A DNA stretch of 41,746 nucleotides from Paramacrobiotus richtersi (Eukaryota > Tardigrada > Eutardigrada > Parachela > Macrobiotidae): NCBI GenBank assembly GCA_034698045.1, contig JAQGAU010000097.1:1-41746 (forward strand), in the 5' to 3' direction. Below, piece by piece: positions 22,123-33,688 of the stretch. How positions within the stretch are numbered: the first letter of the stretch is position 1; every line of letters starts with the position of its first letter. A program made the position numbers and the translations under genes. Under the pieces are notes generated by a model. It was not told where the DNA came from, searched no databases, and saw nothing but the letters and a program-made list of their open reading frames with translations.

Positions 22123-24126
22123 TTGTTGATCGTACTGGAGCTGGATGCACCATTTTCTAGTTTATTTTTATTTCAAAAAAGACAAGTTTTGCGAAGTATA
22201 ATTACTTAATTGTACCTAATATCCAAAGAATAAGCTGGGTATTTGTAGCTTTTTTCGTTATGTTTCTTTATGGGGAATTTGCATAAGGATGTAGGTACAA
22301 GGTGTTAACGATTGTCAGGTGTTTTCTACTTCTTATGCTCTCATTTTTGGCTATATATATTCTGTGCGCTGTGTATGATCCCGTTATTTTGTCGAGTGTC
22401 ATGCCACCGTACTCCGGTCCCTGTTTGTGCTATTTCTTGTGTCACAGCGAGGACCACTGTTCGAAACAACCTTTATTTTGGCGGAGGTCGTTATTATAGG
22501 CTTTTACCGTAGACGTACTAATCCCGTAGCAATACCTTCTGAGATCTATATTTCGACGATAGCATATCGCTCTCTGGTTCAACAGAACAAACAACACAAG
22601 AGTAAAGAAACTACGTTTCTTATTCATCTGCCCGGTCAAGGAATGAGTTGGATAATAAGGCTGACGGCGTGCAGGATGAACACTTGACTAGATAATCTGG
22701 GGATATCCTTCCATAGCATAACTGAAGCGACAGGCCTAGCGTGCTGTGCTGTCTTGTACAAGACAGCACGCTAGGCCTGTCGCTTCAGTTATGCTATAGC
22801 AAGAACTTACTATTTAGATATAGTAAGTTCTTGGCTATAGCTATGATCCTTCCGACTGAAATGGCCCTGTATTCGGTGATATTCACGCGCCAAAGGCATC
22901 TGCCGACGAGTTATTGTCACGCGTACACATGTACAGGTAAGAAGTCACAATTTTTTTGTTCATACAAAGGCACTATGTAATCGTAATGTATGCTTGCACA
23001 GATATACGCAAGATATCGGCTTAGACCCTTCCACTAAGAAGTCAAATTCAAACCTGTCGAAATGTATTTTGGCTTCGGAAATGCAGGAAGAAAAACCAGC
23101 TAAAGCTGACTGCGTACGAAGACCACAAAGAAGGCTAATAAGATTTGTTGAGTCCATTATTGTAAAACCAACTGCAGTACATATGGTACTCTAAGCCTCC
23201 GTCTCGGGCGCCAAGATCGATAAGGCGCGAGCCAATCGGCAGCATCATCGTCAGAAACAATTCCAACCGAAGAACACCGCAAAACCATACCACCGTTTTC
23301 CACCTAGGAGTGTTATAAAATAACGGTGTGCTTTGCAAAGTGTTTTTTTTTGACTGCGTTGCATGCCAGGAAGAGATCTCGAAGTATTTCGCAAAGGGCC
23401 TGTATGCCGCGAATATTCGTACTCACAATCAGTCAACCCATATTGTAAGCCTGTGGTCACATTTGCGGTGAAGAACTAGAAGCACAGAAAAGCCACGGTA
23501 TACAGTAAGCAAAATTCAACTGAAATCCGCATTCCGCACACCAATATGCTAATAAAAAACCATGTATGTAATGCTTACAACGGAGGCTAATGGTTAGCCG
23601 GAAGTACACCGGGCTGCAGGGCAGACCCGGCCCAGTATTATAACACGTTTCTCTCCTGCAGCGAGCCGGCGTGATGTGCCAGTAGTTGATTGAAATACAA
23701 TGATCTTTAAGGAGAAAAAACCGCAGTATCAACATCAACAGTCTTGTCTGATTCTAACTGTCAATATGGAACTTACGTACCGGTATATAGTATTATTCGC
23801 CTAATTGTAAGGCTACATATTCTGTGACTGGATGATGGGAGCCGGTTTCTTCGTGCACTTGTAAATTATTGCAGTTTCAGGCTTATAATTAGGTAATTTC
23901 TTAGGTAATTTAGCTTTCTTGCGAAAAAGTATGCAGTGTCAGGCAAACAGTAGTGCGATGATGTTGTTCGAACTCCTACTGCTAATGCACTAACTGTAAC
24001 ACTATATGCCATTTCAGCTTTGCAGTACAATAGCACTGACAGTACCCCGCGGGAAGTGCTACTGCTATTTTATTTTTGACACTGCAATGCGCTTTGCAAG
24101 AACCGTAATTTCACATGACTTGAAAA
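22123..24126. other. Spacer between the alpha remnant and ENPP C
   Basis: No gene is supported. From about 22545 to 23900 it aligns with the spacer before ENPP D (about 34215-35190), for example GACGATAGCATATCGCTCTC, CTGCCCGGTCAAGGAATGAG, GGCTGACGGCGTGCAGGATG and ACCCGGCCCAGT.TTATAAC. The spacer before D is shorter, and the double palindrome at 22713-22845 is present only here. Short open stretches inside are not conserved between the two spacers. Confidence 0.6.
22713..22845. mobile_element. Double-palindrome insertion with 8-bp target duplications
   Basis: 133 bp made of two abutting palindromes. The first (22713-22797) pairs ATAGCATAACTGAAGCG with CGCTTCAGTTATGCTAT through nearly its full length, apart from a 5-base GCTGT expansion on one side of the centre. 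The second (about 22794-22840) pairs CTATAGCAAGAACTTACTAT with ATAGTAAGTTCTTGGCTATAG around a 4-5 base loop. ATCCTTCC stands directly on both sides (22705-22712, 22846-22853), and the paralogous spacer near 34380-34390 lacks the insertion. An 8-bp duplication fits hAT-type transposition, and the make-up fits a foldback element or MITE. It has no coding capacity. Confidence 0.75.
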
Positions 24127-24285
24127 ATGCACACAAGCCGTGTACTTAACGGTTACTGCCGCTTTGCAGATGTTACAGACTGCTATCACAGCTGGGGAGC
24201 TCGTTGGACACCGGAGCTGCAAAAGTCTGAAAATAGTTCAACAATTCATCCAGCTTGTTCGTTGGACAACAAGGAAAACCACAAA
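24127..24285 (+). promoter_or_regulatory. Conserved 5' region of ENPP-beta genes (copy C)
   Basis: Aligns with the upstream regions of copies B and D (CCGTGTACTTAACGGTT, GATGTTACAGACTGCTAT, CTTGTTCGTTGGACAACAA). It is open in frame with the copy C start, but the reading frame is not kept among copies, so 5' UTR or promoter fits better than an N-terminal extension. Confidence 0.45.
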
Positions 24286-27200
24286 ATGGCAGCTAAGGAT
24301 TGGTTTGTAAATGTAATCTTCGTTTTGCTCACAATATGTGTGTCATCTTCAGTCCAGACAGCATCCGTTCCATGGCAGGAAAAAGTCCGGGAACGGGCTC
24401 CCGACTTCAGTAAATGCCCCAAAAAGTAAGCGTAATCTAGCGTAACTACTAACACTTACGGATACAAAGTTACCAGAGATTGTGTACCATATAGATTTGG
24501 TTTCGATAGCCCGCTGTTAATGGTCCACTCTTATGATGGATTCGGCGCTCGGTTTGTTGACCGTGTCCCTTCGATGAAGTTTCTATCCGAGCAAGCTCTT
24601 CGCGCACAGCACATGCGCCCAGTGTTTCCGACCAGTACTTTTGCCAACCATTACGCTATGGTTACGGGGTTGTATGCGGAATCGCACGGCATCATCGATC
24701 AGTCATTTCCGTCCGCCGATAATAAAACTCTGTTCGTTAATTCCAAGCCGAGTCATTTCATTAGCGATTTCTGGAAAGGTCAACCCATTTGGCAGGTGGC
24801 GCAGCGACAGGGAAGGAAGGTATTTGTACGATACTGGCCTGGATCTGATGTAAGTAATACAATTAGCAAGAACTGAAGTAAATATCAAATTAAATACGGA
24901 AGTTGCTTAAGTCAGTGGCAGCTAGTGGCAAGGCGAACTTGCCCTTCAGTAGAGCTGATGGATGCTGGCTCTCGTTATTGCTATAATTATATTGTTTGCA
25001 TGCACTATGTGTAATATAGACATTATTATAATCACATCCAGAGAAGTTTGTATTCAATTTAAGGGGATTTTCTGGAATAGCAATACTAGGAAGTAACTAG
25101 ACATGTAGATCGAGAAAGAATTTTTTTCTCTTTCTGATGGTAGTCTTCTTGGTAGTCTTCTTGTCACAACATAAAAACAGCGCTATTATCACAAGCCTAA
25201 ACCGGTGACAAAAAAGTACTTTCTGGTAACCTTCTTAATTAATGTCCCGATGCCGCACAGCAATCCCTGTTGCAAGCGGAAATTTAACTGTCCAGGCAAG
25301 CACAAGAGCCGACAATGCAGGTAATTAATCAGTGACAAGAAAACGCATGCGCTTTATACAATAGTTTTATTACCATGTTTATGCAATGTTTCTGGATTCC
25401 ATCAGTATTATAAAGAATCACTTCTCATGAACACGACACTGAAACTACAAGAAAATGGGCCCAAATAATTAAAAGCTAACGCAATCTGGGTGTCATTGCT
25501 CACATCGCAGCAGTATTTCACCGAGATATTTTCAGCTGCTTGAACGGTGACAGTTTCATCATTTCCCCAGTCGTTTCTTGTGGTAACTACGTATATTGTA
25601 AGTGGCGTTACCTCTATACTCGTGACTTACAAAACTACTAATTAACAGATGCCAGATGAAATAAAGAACGTGTCCCAGTTGGCACGTGAGGGAACAGTTG
25701 CAAAAATCAACTAGGAAGTACCACGCATTGCAGTATCTCGATACTCAAACGCTCAAACATAAACAAGTCAATCTATTCTGCCCAGTTCTAAAAAAGACAA
25801 CTTTTCACCAACTAAGCAAAACAACAGCCTATATTGTACAAGGTTTGGTGCAAACGCTGAATTATTTCAGCCAGTTGAAGTTTTTAACTTCAGCTGCCTT
25901 TTGCGCAGTAGCCGGAAGTTGCGCGCGTGTAGACGTTTTGCGCTGGGTCACACCATGGTGTTGACCAACAAACCGCACAAAACCTTGTCGACCGAAGCGA
26001 AGCGGAGGTCCTCTATATTCAATGAAAATGGGTTTTTTGTCCGTCCGTCGGTCACGGTACCGGAAGCATTGCGTACTAACAAAGTAGCAGAGGGAGCGTC
26101 CTCTATATTCAACAAAATTGTAAATTTTGTTTGTCCGTCGGTCACGGCACCGGTAGTACTGCGTAAGAACATTGTAGCTATATCTATCTGCTCCTTTCAT
26201 TTAGGAAAATGTACTGAGGTAGCTCCCATGTTTTCGCAAATATCCCCCGAGGGAGTATTTACTTGTTGGTTATATTTGTTGACCAAACGGTCATGTGGCC
26301 ATGGGCTAACCTTTGCGAAAGTCTCAAGTTCTTTGTGTGATGAAGGTCAACAATACTTTCGTATATCAAACAATGCAATGTCTCTTCCACGTAGCACAAA
26401 CACTTTCAATCACCGTCCACGCATCCCCATTTTTATTGGGCAGGGTAATTTTTTTCATGAACTTTGTGCAGATTTCCTGCTCGCTTCGGTCCTGGTGTTA
26501 TACAACATACATGCGCGCAACGGTAGACTTTTGTGTACGTGCGTTGTGTAAAACAGGAGGAATATAGCCTTAAACCAGTAATCAAGACCAAGCACATAAT
26601 AATGTGGGGTGTTTGTGCGAACGAAACGGTTGTCAGATTTCTTGAATCCCTCTTCTAGGTGGTTATTAACGGTGTTCAGCCAACAAACTGGACTGTCTAT
26701 ACTGATTTGGAGTCTGTAGAATCCAGAATTAATACGATTATCGGCTGGATTAACCTGCCCAAAGAACAGCGTCCAGATATGATCATTTCATACCTCCAAG
26801 AACCGGATAAAAGTGGTAAGGCAAATTAAAAATTCGAGGAAATACAGTTTATGTAGTTGTCAGATGCGTTATAGTTGAATTGTCGACTAGCTTTTGGTGT
26901 TCTGTTTGTTCACTTATAGTGCGAGAGGATTTGCAGATAAAATGTAGAAGGCAAATTCGTTTAATAGTATCGTTCGACGATATTGCAGAAAAGGTCCAAA
27001 TACTTATTTATTTACACGCATAGGCCATGAGTCACTCGAAAAGACCAAAATGTTTGAAAGCGGATTACAGCAAGTGGACCATCATCTCGATCTGCTAATG
27101 ACGAGGTTAACAGAAGCTGGTTTCACGGATTGTGTTGATCTCATAGTCCTTTCGGATCATGGGCTAGTTGAGTGTCTGCATACCGTCGATCCCCATGTTG

Positions 27201-29780
27201 AGCGTGCAGGACCGGTGGATGTTGATCGAGTAAGCGAGTTTAAAAGAGGAAACAATATAACTGAACCAACGAAACGTGAAACTTGCTACGAATTTTGAGA
27301 GGAAAATTCACATATTCATCGATTTTATGCTTTGCTTTATGTACAGCTTTCGAAATCAAGATAGATATGATGAAGTTATTCGTGACGTTGAAAAAAAAAC
27401 GGGAACTGCAAATCCTGCATGACCTTGACAACGTTAGGCTTTTGTCGCATTTGCAAATCATCGTTTCCTTTTGCCGTGTCACGTGTGTTAGCCAACATTC
27501 TTACAGGGTAAACTCGGCACTATGAATCGCATCAAACTGAGACAGCATGCCGATATCGACAAGGCAGCGTTGTTACTAACCTGCGACTCGGAATACTCTC
27601 CCTATCAAGTCTACACCAAACAGACACTTCCGGTCAGGCTGCATTATGTCAACGCGGAAATAATTCCTCCGATTATTATAGTGGCAAACATGTCGTACAT
27701 CCTGTATCCCACCGGATCAGGCAATCACACTTGCGCGGGCAAAACCGTGCACGGATGGGACAATATATACAGTAAAATACAAGCACACTTCCTGGCTTAT
27801 GGTCCGTCTTTCAAGGTCAACGATACCGTGGAGCCGTTTGAAAATGTTGAATTGTTCGGTTTATTTTGTGACCTTCTTAATATTACCTGTGTATCTACCA
27901 ATGGGACAGCTGGCAGTTTGCGACACGTTTTACGTCCCGCAAAGCAAAAAGGCTTATCGAGACCGGAAAATGATTTTGACGCCATATCAAGCGTGGTCAG
28001 AAATCCAGAGCTGAATTCAGACAGCCGCAGCGACATTATATGGGTGGATAACTGCCCTCAGAAGGTAACCTTTCAAACAAACCAGCCCAGGCCTGCACGG
28101 TAATGTCTGAAAGAAAGCAAAAGTCAGAAAGCGTAATTGCGAATATGAAAATGTCTAAATGCAAAACATTCGAAGGGAAAATGTGGGAATATATTGCAGA
28201 GATATAATATTGCAGAGCCATAGTATACCCGTAAGCATGTTGTAAAGCTCATATGCGTACCTACGAAAGAGGAACTCGAATGCGGGCAAAATCGCGGATC
28301 AAAAATTCAGTTTTTTTCATGCAGGTGAACTTTTCAGCCTTGGAACAGCTTGCTCGCAGTTTCAACCAAAATCATTCGGAACTGGGATCTTTACCCCGTA
28401 TTAGCCATTCCAGCGCACGACAAATGGACATCAACATCTTACTCAATCACGATTACACAGCTGGCTATGACAGCAAACGACAAATGGTTTCATGGACAAA
28501 ATTTGGACTGCCCAAGACACCTGGTGTCCAGCTAAGGCAGAAACTCCAGGTAAGCTAGTGTGGACTGTGGAGCGCATATGTGCATGTAAACTACAGGATT
28601 AACCGATCATTGATACAGAATTTGTGCTGACATGTCAAATAAGAAACGTAAATGGATCTGTGCAACCAGGCCATGGGTGACTTACCTGAGCTGAATCTCG
28701 ATCCACCACGCCAGCTTGTTTCCCTTTAGGATGGCAAATCCAGTTGCCAGTTTACGGACCCTAGACTTAACGTCAAACCAAGCTGGACACTTCCTTGTGC
28801 TGGATTAAATGTTAACGAAACTGATAGTTCCGCCAAGCTGATGTTCGCTCCCATGTATCCTCCCGGTAAGAATCTAACAGAATAGTATTCAGCTGTACGG
28901 TCTGTAGTGCTGTTTGTGAATACATGTCTATACCGTGTACGGTAATAATTTTATGATACAAATCGCAAGTACCGAAGTACTGCAAATTATTGCGCGTATT
29001 TTATTACGTGCATAGAACTGACCGCCAAACCGGAATACCAAGCAGAGCCACTATTGGCCAGCAATATGGTGCCCATGTACAGCACATTCTACAACGGCTA
29101 CTGGAAGGCTTTGCTTCGTTTAATTGCCAGCTGGAACACGGTGTTGAATCCGTTGACCATTTACGTCGGTCCTGCTTGGGACCGAAACGCCCCTTTTGGG
29201 ACAGCCGATTATTTCGAGTACGTCAACACATATTCACCGCAGTGACCGCACTAATCTGTAATATTCCAACTTTTATGTAACACAGTCGTGTAACGCTACT
29301 AATTTACATCACAGCAAAATTTCATTATGACAAATGCAGCTATCCGCAGCGCAGGTAAAGAAGAATCCGGTAACTTCATTCCGACGCATTTCTATCTAAT
29401 TGCTGTAAAGCAAAGAGATATCCCTACCCGTCGAGATGTTTCTTGTTCCTTGGAGGTGATTTCTTTTATCCTCCCCCATCAACCAAAACCCAAAAAGCCC
29501 TGCCAGGTATTTTCCAGGCCCAACTTTTGATTTTGTGATTTTGATACTTCTAATTTTATAATCGTGACCTTGTTCAGTTGTATTTTTACTGCCGCTGATA
29601 AAACTCACGTGGTTGGTTTTACAGTCTGAACGGTTCTACCTGATGACCAACACCGCATCTGTAAAAGACGTCGAGCGAATAACAGGACTGCGCTTCTTTG
29701 CGGATCTTCCTTGGCAAGAAGCTGCACGGCTCCGAACTCGACTGACCGATTATCTGTGGGATGATCTCATACCGTTGTAA
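24286..29780 (+). CDS. ENPP copy C (beta type), complete, with enlarged intron 2
   Basis: Exons 24286-24425, 24495-24849, 26659-26815, 27024-27229, 27507-28064, 28325-28549, 28730-28865, 29016-29217, 29350-29506 and 29625-29780 join in frame to 763 aa. Active-site residues: Asp61 (YDGF), nucleophile Thr95 (PTSTFANHY), Asp215 and His219 (EPDKSGH), Asp262/His263 (SDHG), His368 (HGWDN). A signal peptide (VIFVLLTICVSSSVQTAS) is followed by the short Cys-bearing lead FSKCPKK and then directly the catalytic domain, with no somatomedin-B repeat. The nuclease-like C-terminal domain is complete and the protein ends DDLIPL, without an anchor. The beta type differs from alpha in MVHSYDGF for LLQSLDGF and in NHTCAGKTVHGWDN. 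Intron 2 is about 1.8 kb, against about 0.2 kb in B and D. Probably a secreted phosphodiesterase; substrate unknown. Confidence 0.92.
24980..26560. other. About 1.6 kb of extra sequence in intron 2 of ENPP C
   Basis: Introns 2 of copies B and D lack this stretch; their sequence resumes at about 26565 (TTAAACCAGTAATC, then GGTTGTCAGATT). The insert has no recognisable coding domain. A 216-residue open stretch at 25901-26551 runs through the tandem repeat below and looks accidental. Clear target duplications were not found, so it may be an insertion, or several, or a rearrangement. Confidence 0.6.
26004..26181 (+). repeat. Two tandem units of 89 bp inside the intron 2 insertion
   Basis: Units start at 26004 and 26093. 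Both carry GTCCTCTATATTCAA, then GTCCGTCGGTCACGG and ACCGG, then ACTGCGTA or ATTGCGTA. The units are diverged, so the doubling is not recent. The CTCTATATTCAA...GTCCGTC composition resembles a dispersed repeat family more than coding DNA, but I cannot name it. Confidence 0.7.
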
Positions 29781-30174
29781 CTCCTTCCGAAAATCCTAAA
29801 TTACGACTTGCATGTGTTGGTGACTTAATTTCTGGCCAGAACAACTCGAAAACTGCTGGACCTTTTGCACTTCTATTGTAGTTGTGTACTTTTTGAAGTA
29901 TTATTTTTTTCCTTAAAGATTTATGTGGCACAGAAAAAGGATAAATATATGTCGCGTTTGACTCCATCAAACCATAAAACCATCAGCCACATATGAGATA
30001 CAATATGACAAACGTAAATCGTAGAAAACTCGATACATAGTGCAAATAAACGACCTTAAGCACAAAAATGTGGGCATCATGGAGGAAGCGCGTAATACGA
30101 CAGGCAGTTTTTCGTCTACTGATGGTAATATTACTGAGGAATAAAAAACTGAACTATAATAAGCTGAAATAAAA
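29781..30174. other. 3' flank of ENPP copy C
   Basis: Aligned with the flank of copy B: TTGGTGACTTAATT, GAAGTATTATTTTTTTCCTTAAAGATTTA and an AATAAA at 30045-30050, about 265 bases after the stop, as in copy B. No gene is seen. Confidence 0.5.
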
Positions 30175-31140
30175 TCACTGTTCATTTGATGCAAATATTC
30201 CTTCGGTGTTTCTGACAATCAGTACTCGGTGCTTTGGCCACATGCAATCCACTGGGACAAAAATGTCTCGTTTGTAATACGAGATACTTCCACGATTCCC
30301 GTATTTGTGAAGTTCTCCCCATTTGTTCTCCGCGATTAAATAAGGCTTATCAATCAAAACATCACGAATTAAAAGGATACTCGCAGCTGCAGTGCAGCTT
30401 CCATAAATGGATGCCGGCATACGAAATGGAACCTGAACTTCATAACCCAACGCTAGTAACTGTAAGTTAGGTAGACCGCATGGTTAGCGCGGTTTCATCC
30501 TTTAAATCAATACTGCTTTGTCAAAATTCTAATATGCAAAGATTGGTGAACGCATACAGTGTATCACTTGGCAATCTTATGCGATGACACTGATAAAAAC
30601 CCACTCCTAAAAGATGCGAGTCACGAAAGGTTACCGGCCGGGGACTGCGTTGTGATAACCAATGGTCTGTTCGGAAATGTAATTTCGAACCGGCGCAAAT
30701 AGTTCGGCAGATTACTATCCTGGATTTCCACTGTCAAGGGTCGGCTCTTTTGTGGATTTTGATACCTCAAAGATGTAAACCTTAACCTAGTTTTTTGAAT
30801 TTCTGCATCGGTCGCTGACTCGCTACCATACTACAAGGAATGTGTAAAATCGAATCTTTACAGTCTTTTGATTCAGAAGAAACTTGCCAGTGTTGGCTAT
30901 CAAGACGTCTACTCTCCGTTGGCGCTTTCGTCGCGGAGCAGAATACCGGGAAGTTCGGGGTCGATGGAAAGATCATTCCAGCCGTAGTGCATCACGGAGC
31001 CGATGTCGTCTGGGGCGCCGTATGTTGCCATGTCAGGCATAATCTGGAAATTGGCTATGGTTCTCACAGTATAGTACGGTACACCACCACTTAGCGTCTG
31101 GATTAGCACGCCTCCAAACAGTTTGAATTTAATATGATAC
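30175..31140 (-). pseudogene. Antisense astacin relic, copy 2 (downstream of ENPP C)
   Basis: On the minus strand, about 31050-30920 reads NFQIMPDMATYG, then DDIGSVMHYGWNDLSIDPE. SVMHYG is the Met-turn of astacin (M12A) zinc proteases. Lower down come the SSESKDCKDSILHI block (about 30890) and YEVQVPFRMPAS with KWGELHKYGNRGSI and DIFVPVDC (30440-30220), as in the relic behind ENPP B. The exon with the zinc ligands, which lies about 300 bp further up in the third relic, is missing: the sequence there is already the upstream region of the second F-box gene. So this copy was truncated when the F-box unit was joined on. Frames shift between blocks. Confidence 0.65.
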
Positions 31141-31224
31141 AGCCGGAACCTTCTACTGTATAGTTCAAGTGTGGTATCTACGTACTCTCCTAGCAGCACA
31201 AGCAACAGCGCATCGCGACAATGG

Positions 31225-31606
31225 GCACGTGGACATTCTGCATCTCCCGGGCGGTATCCCCCGACGGGGGATACCCCCGTCGTCTCAGTTGCACAACACC
31301 GGCTCAACGATCGGCGGCTTACTTATTTTGGTTCACGCGTGAATCAGGTGGACAGAGGCGTAAAACTGCATGCACTGTGCACGTGCATCAAGAGGCCAAT
31401 CGCTGCAGGCCGGGCAGTGAGTCAACAGCATGACTTTTTTGTGACGTCAAACGCTTTCAGAAGTACTCACCGTGGAAGTATTTCTTTGCTGCGAAGCGAG
31501 CAGGAAATCGATGCCACAATCATCACTGCTCTCGATAGTTTATTCAGCGTATTTAAGTTGTGATTATTAAGAGAAGCCATTCCGAAATTCCTATAAAATC
31601 CACGGA
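31225..31606 (+). promoter_or_regulatory. Upstream region of the second Tudor-F-box gene, with a CRE-like site
   Basis: Matches 17280-17579 upstream of the first copy. TGACGTCA at 31442-31449 is a perfect cAMP-response/ATF consensus; the first copy has lost or never had it (TGTATTCA at the same place). A hairpin (31253-31275) is also unique to this copy. Whether the site is used cannot be told from sequence. Confidence 0.45.
31253..31275. repeat. Perfect hairpin, 10-bp arms with 3-base loop
   Basis: GGTATCCCCC and GGGGGATACC surround GAC. The equivalent place upstream of the first F-box gene (about 17310-17330) reads GGCGGTAGTCCCGTCGTCTC without the dyad, so the hairpin arose after the two copies separated or was lost from the other. 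It is not followed by a T-run, and a bacterial-type terminator makes no sense here. Confidence 0.8.
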
Positions 31607-33688
31607 ATGTTTGTCAAGGGAAATCCAGTCCCATATTGGTGTGGTGTCGACGTGGCGGATGAAAATGGTCTGGTGCGCCGAGGAATGATTTGCAGCAAAG
31701 CTTCCAACGGAGTTTTTGTCGACTTCGGCTACCCCGGCCACAAAATGGATTTCGTGCCATTTGATCGGTGTTCCAATCATCGATTATTTGGCGATAGCGA
31801 CGCGGACGACGATCTGGCTGATTACAAAATCGGCGATGCTGTGGAAGCACTGTACCAGCCTGCTCCTGGTCAACCGTGGCGCTGGTACCGCGCGAAATTA
31901 CTGGCTAGTTGTCGGGTTCGGTTTGCGTTTGTTGCAGTTAGTACTGGTGAAACAGTGGTGGAGAAAGTGTTACCAGCGGATGCGGTGCGGAATGTCCATG
32001 CTACGAAGCTGTTTGGATCCGATATTTTGCGCGATTACTTCGAGCATGAGTTTGAGCTTCCCAAGTCTGGGGACCTGGGGAAACTGACGTCCGGTCTTCT
32101 GGAAAAGTTCGCGGAAGCTGGATTGCTGAGGATCTGGAATCGGGAAACTGATTATGAGACAGTGGGCATGAAACTCGAGGGAGGCCGATTGTTTTACAGT
32201 AGCATGGAGAACTCGTTGCAACTGGGGCCCGATGATGTGGTAAGTTGGGTATTACTGTTTAGAACTTGGACTGTTCTCGTGGACGCACCGATTCTGAAGT
32301 TGAACGTAATAACTACCTGTTTGGTCTGCATTGCACTACGAATTTCTGAGCGCTTCGCAGTTAGGTATATTTTTGAAAGCATGCACAGTATGTGATTTTT
32401 TCATAGGTACTGCTGGTTCACTCATAACGTTTTCTGGTTTTCAGGAGATAATGTTTACAGGGATTGCGGAAAAGTATCTGTCCTGCCAAGCGGTCCCATC
32501 TGCCAATGACGGCGCGGTGTTTTCGGAGTTTGACTTGATGGACGATCTGATCACGTCTCAGCTTCCGCTGCATATTATGCATGAAATCTTCTCCTTCCTC
32601 AGCCCCATCCAACAGGTGCCATGCCGGAAAGTTTGCCAGTTGTGGAATTCCTTTCTGACTACAACCGCCAGCACATACCCAGTGCAGATCGATATCACAC
32701 CCCTCGGGTATCGCAATGGAACAATTGAGTACCACAAACTGGCCACGATGTTACACGAAAGGATAACCGGATCGACCAAGGTTCTTATTTTGTCCGGGGT
32801 GCAGCAGTGTCCGAGTATTCGACTTCTTCGCACTGTTAAAACAATGCTGACAGCAATGAACCGCAGTATTCCGTTGGTTATTATCTCCGGAGCCATGCTG
32901 GAGGCATGGGATCTGTTGGATAGCTGGTATTCGACTGACTACGGTACCAAATGGCGGGATGTGTGTGATACACTGATCTTGTACAATGTAGCCGTGCGGG
33001 GGTTACCGTTCGCGCCGACGGTTGCTGTGATGCCGTGATGGTAATAAAGGAAGTGCTGGATGTGCAGGTGGATGTTGGAGTGGACAATGTTCTGGAAAAG
33101 TGGTGTCCGGAGCTCGGCGGGCCCGATATGGAAGTGTTGGAGGGGAATCTGCGTTTGCTTTGGAAACATGAACATCATAAGAATCGAATGTATCTATGGA
33201 TGGTGCGTACAACTTCTGAGCGTAATCGTCGAGCCGCTGTTTCGGCAGCACGGTATTCACATAGAACAAGTATTTTACACGTAGGACCAATGCAACAGTA
33301 CTCACAGTATCGTTTTCCTAGAAATATAGTGTTTGACCGTGGTTGATCAATGTTTGGAACGTAAGTGCAAATAGGTACGACGGATCCGTAAATTTTATTT
33401 GTGAAATTCTATTTAACCACGTTTGTCTTATATGACATTTTCCATGCACTGTAGAAGTACCCAATAGCACTGTAGAAGCACTGTACTCATTTGCAGTTAT
33501 TGGCCAAGTATCAGCCTGAAGACGAGCGGTTTCTTCCCGATAACCTCATCAGCCCTCCACTCCCAGCTGACACTCGTTTACCGCCCTTGGCATCGCTCCG
33601 GAAGTTAACGGTGTGGGCTCTGACAGGTCAAAACCAAGCTTCCATAAACGAGAGGATTCTTTCTCTTCTCAACCGGTTGGAAATGTGA
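31607..33688 (+). pseudogene. Tudor/Agenet-like plus F-box gene, copy 2, frame break in exon 2
   Basis: Exons equivalent to copy 1: 31607-32239 (211 codons, fully open), 32445-33202, 33497-33688. The Tudor-like half (KIGDAVEALY, PWRWYRAKL) and F-box (LPLHIMHEIFSFLSPIQQV) are intact. Near 33028-33045 this copy has 8 more bases than copy 1 (after GTTGCTGTGA), giving a TGA at 33036-33038. Translated from exon 1 through this stop it would be a product of about 409 aa that keeps both named domains but loses the last quarter. The sequence after the break is still open in the shifted frame and very like copy 1 (EVLDVQVDVGVDNVLEKWC), as is exon 3 (LLAKYQP.DERFLP). So the break is young, or the gene makes a shortened protein, or the 8 bases are an assembly fault. 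Confidence 0.72.

Noticed and set aside
22741-22980. Open stretch across the double palindrome
   Set aside because: It exists only because the palindrome happens to lack stops; the spacer before ENPP D has no counterpart.
25901-26551. A 216-residue open stretch in intron 2 of ENPP C as a nested gene
   Set aside because: It crosses a tandem repeat, has low-quality composition, and lacks any domain or start context.
31253-31275. GC-rich hairpin as a transcription terminator
   Set aside because: There is no T-run, and the surrounding genes are intron-bearing eukaryotic genes.
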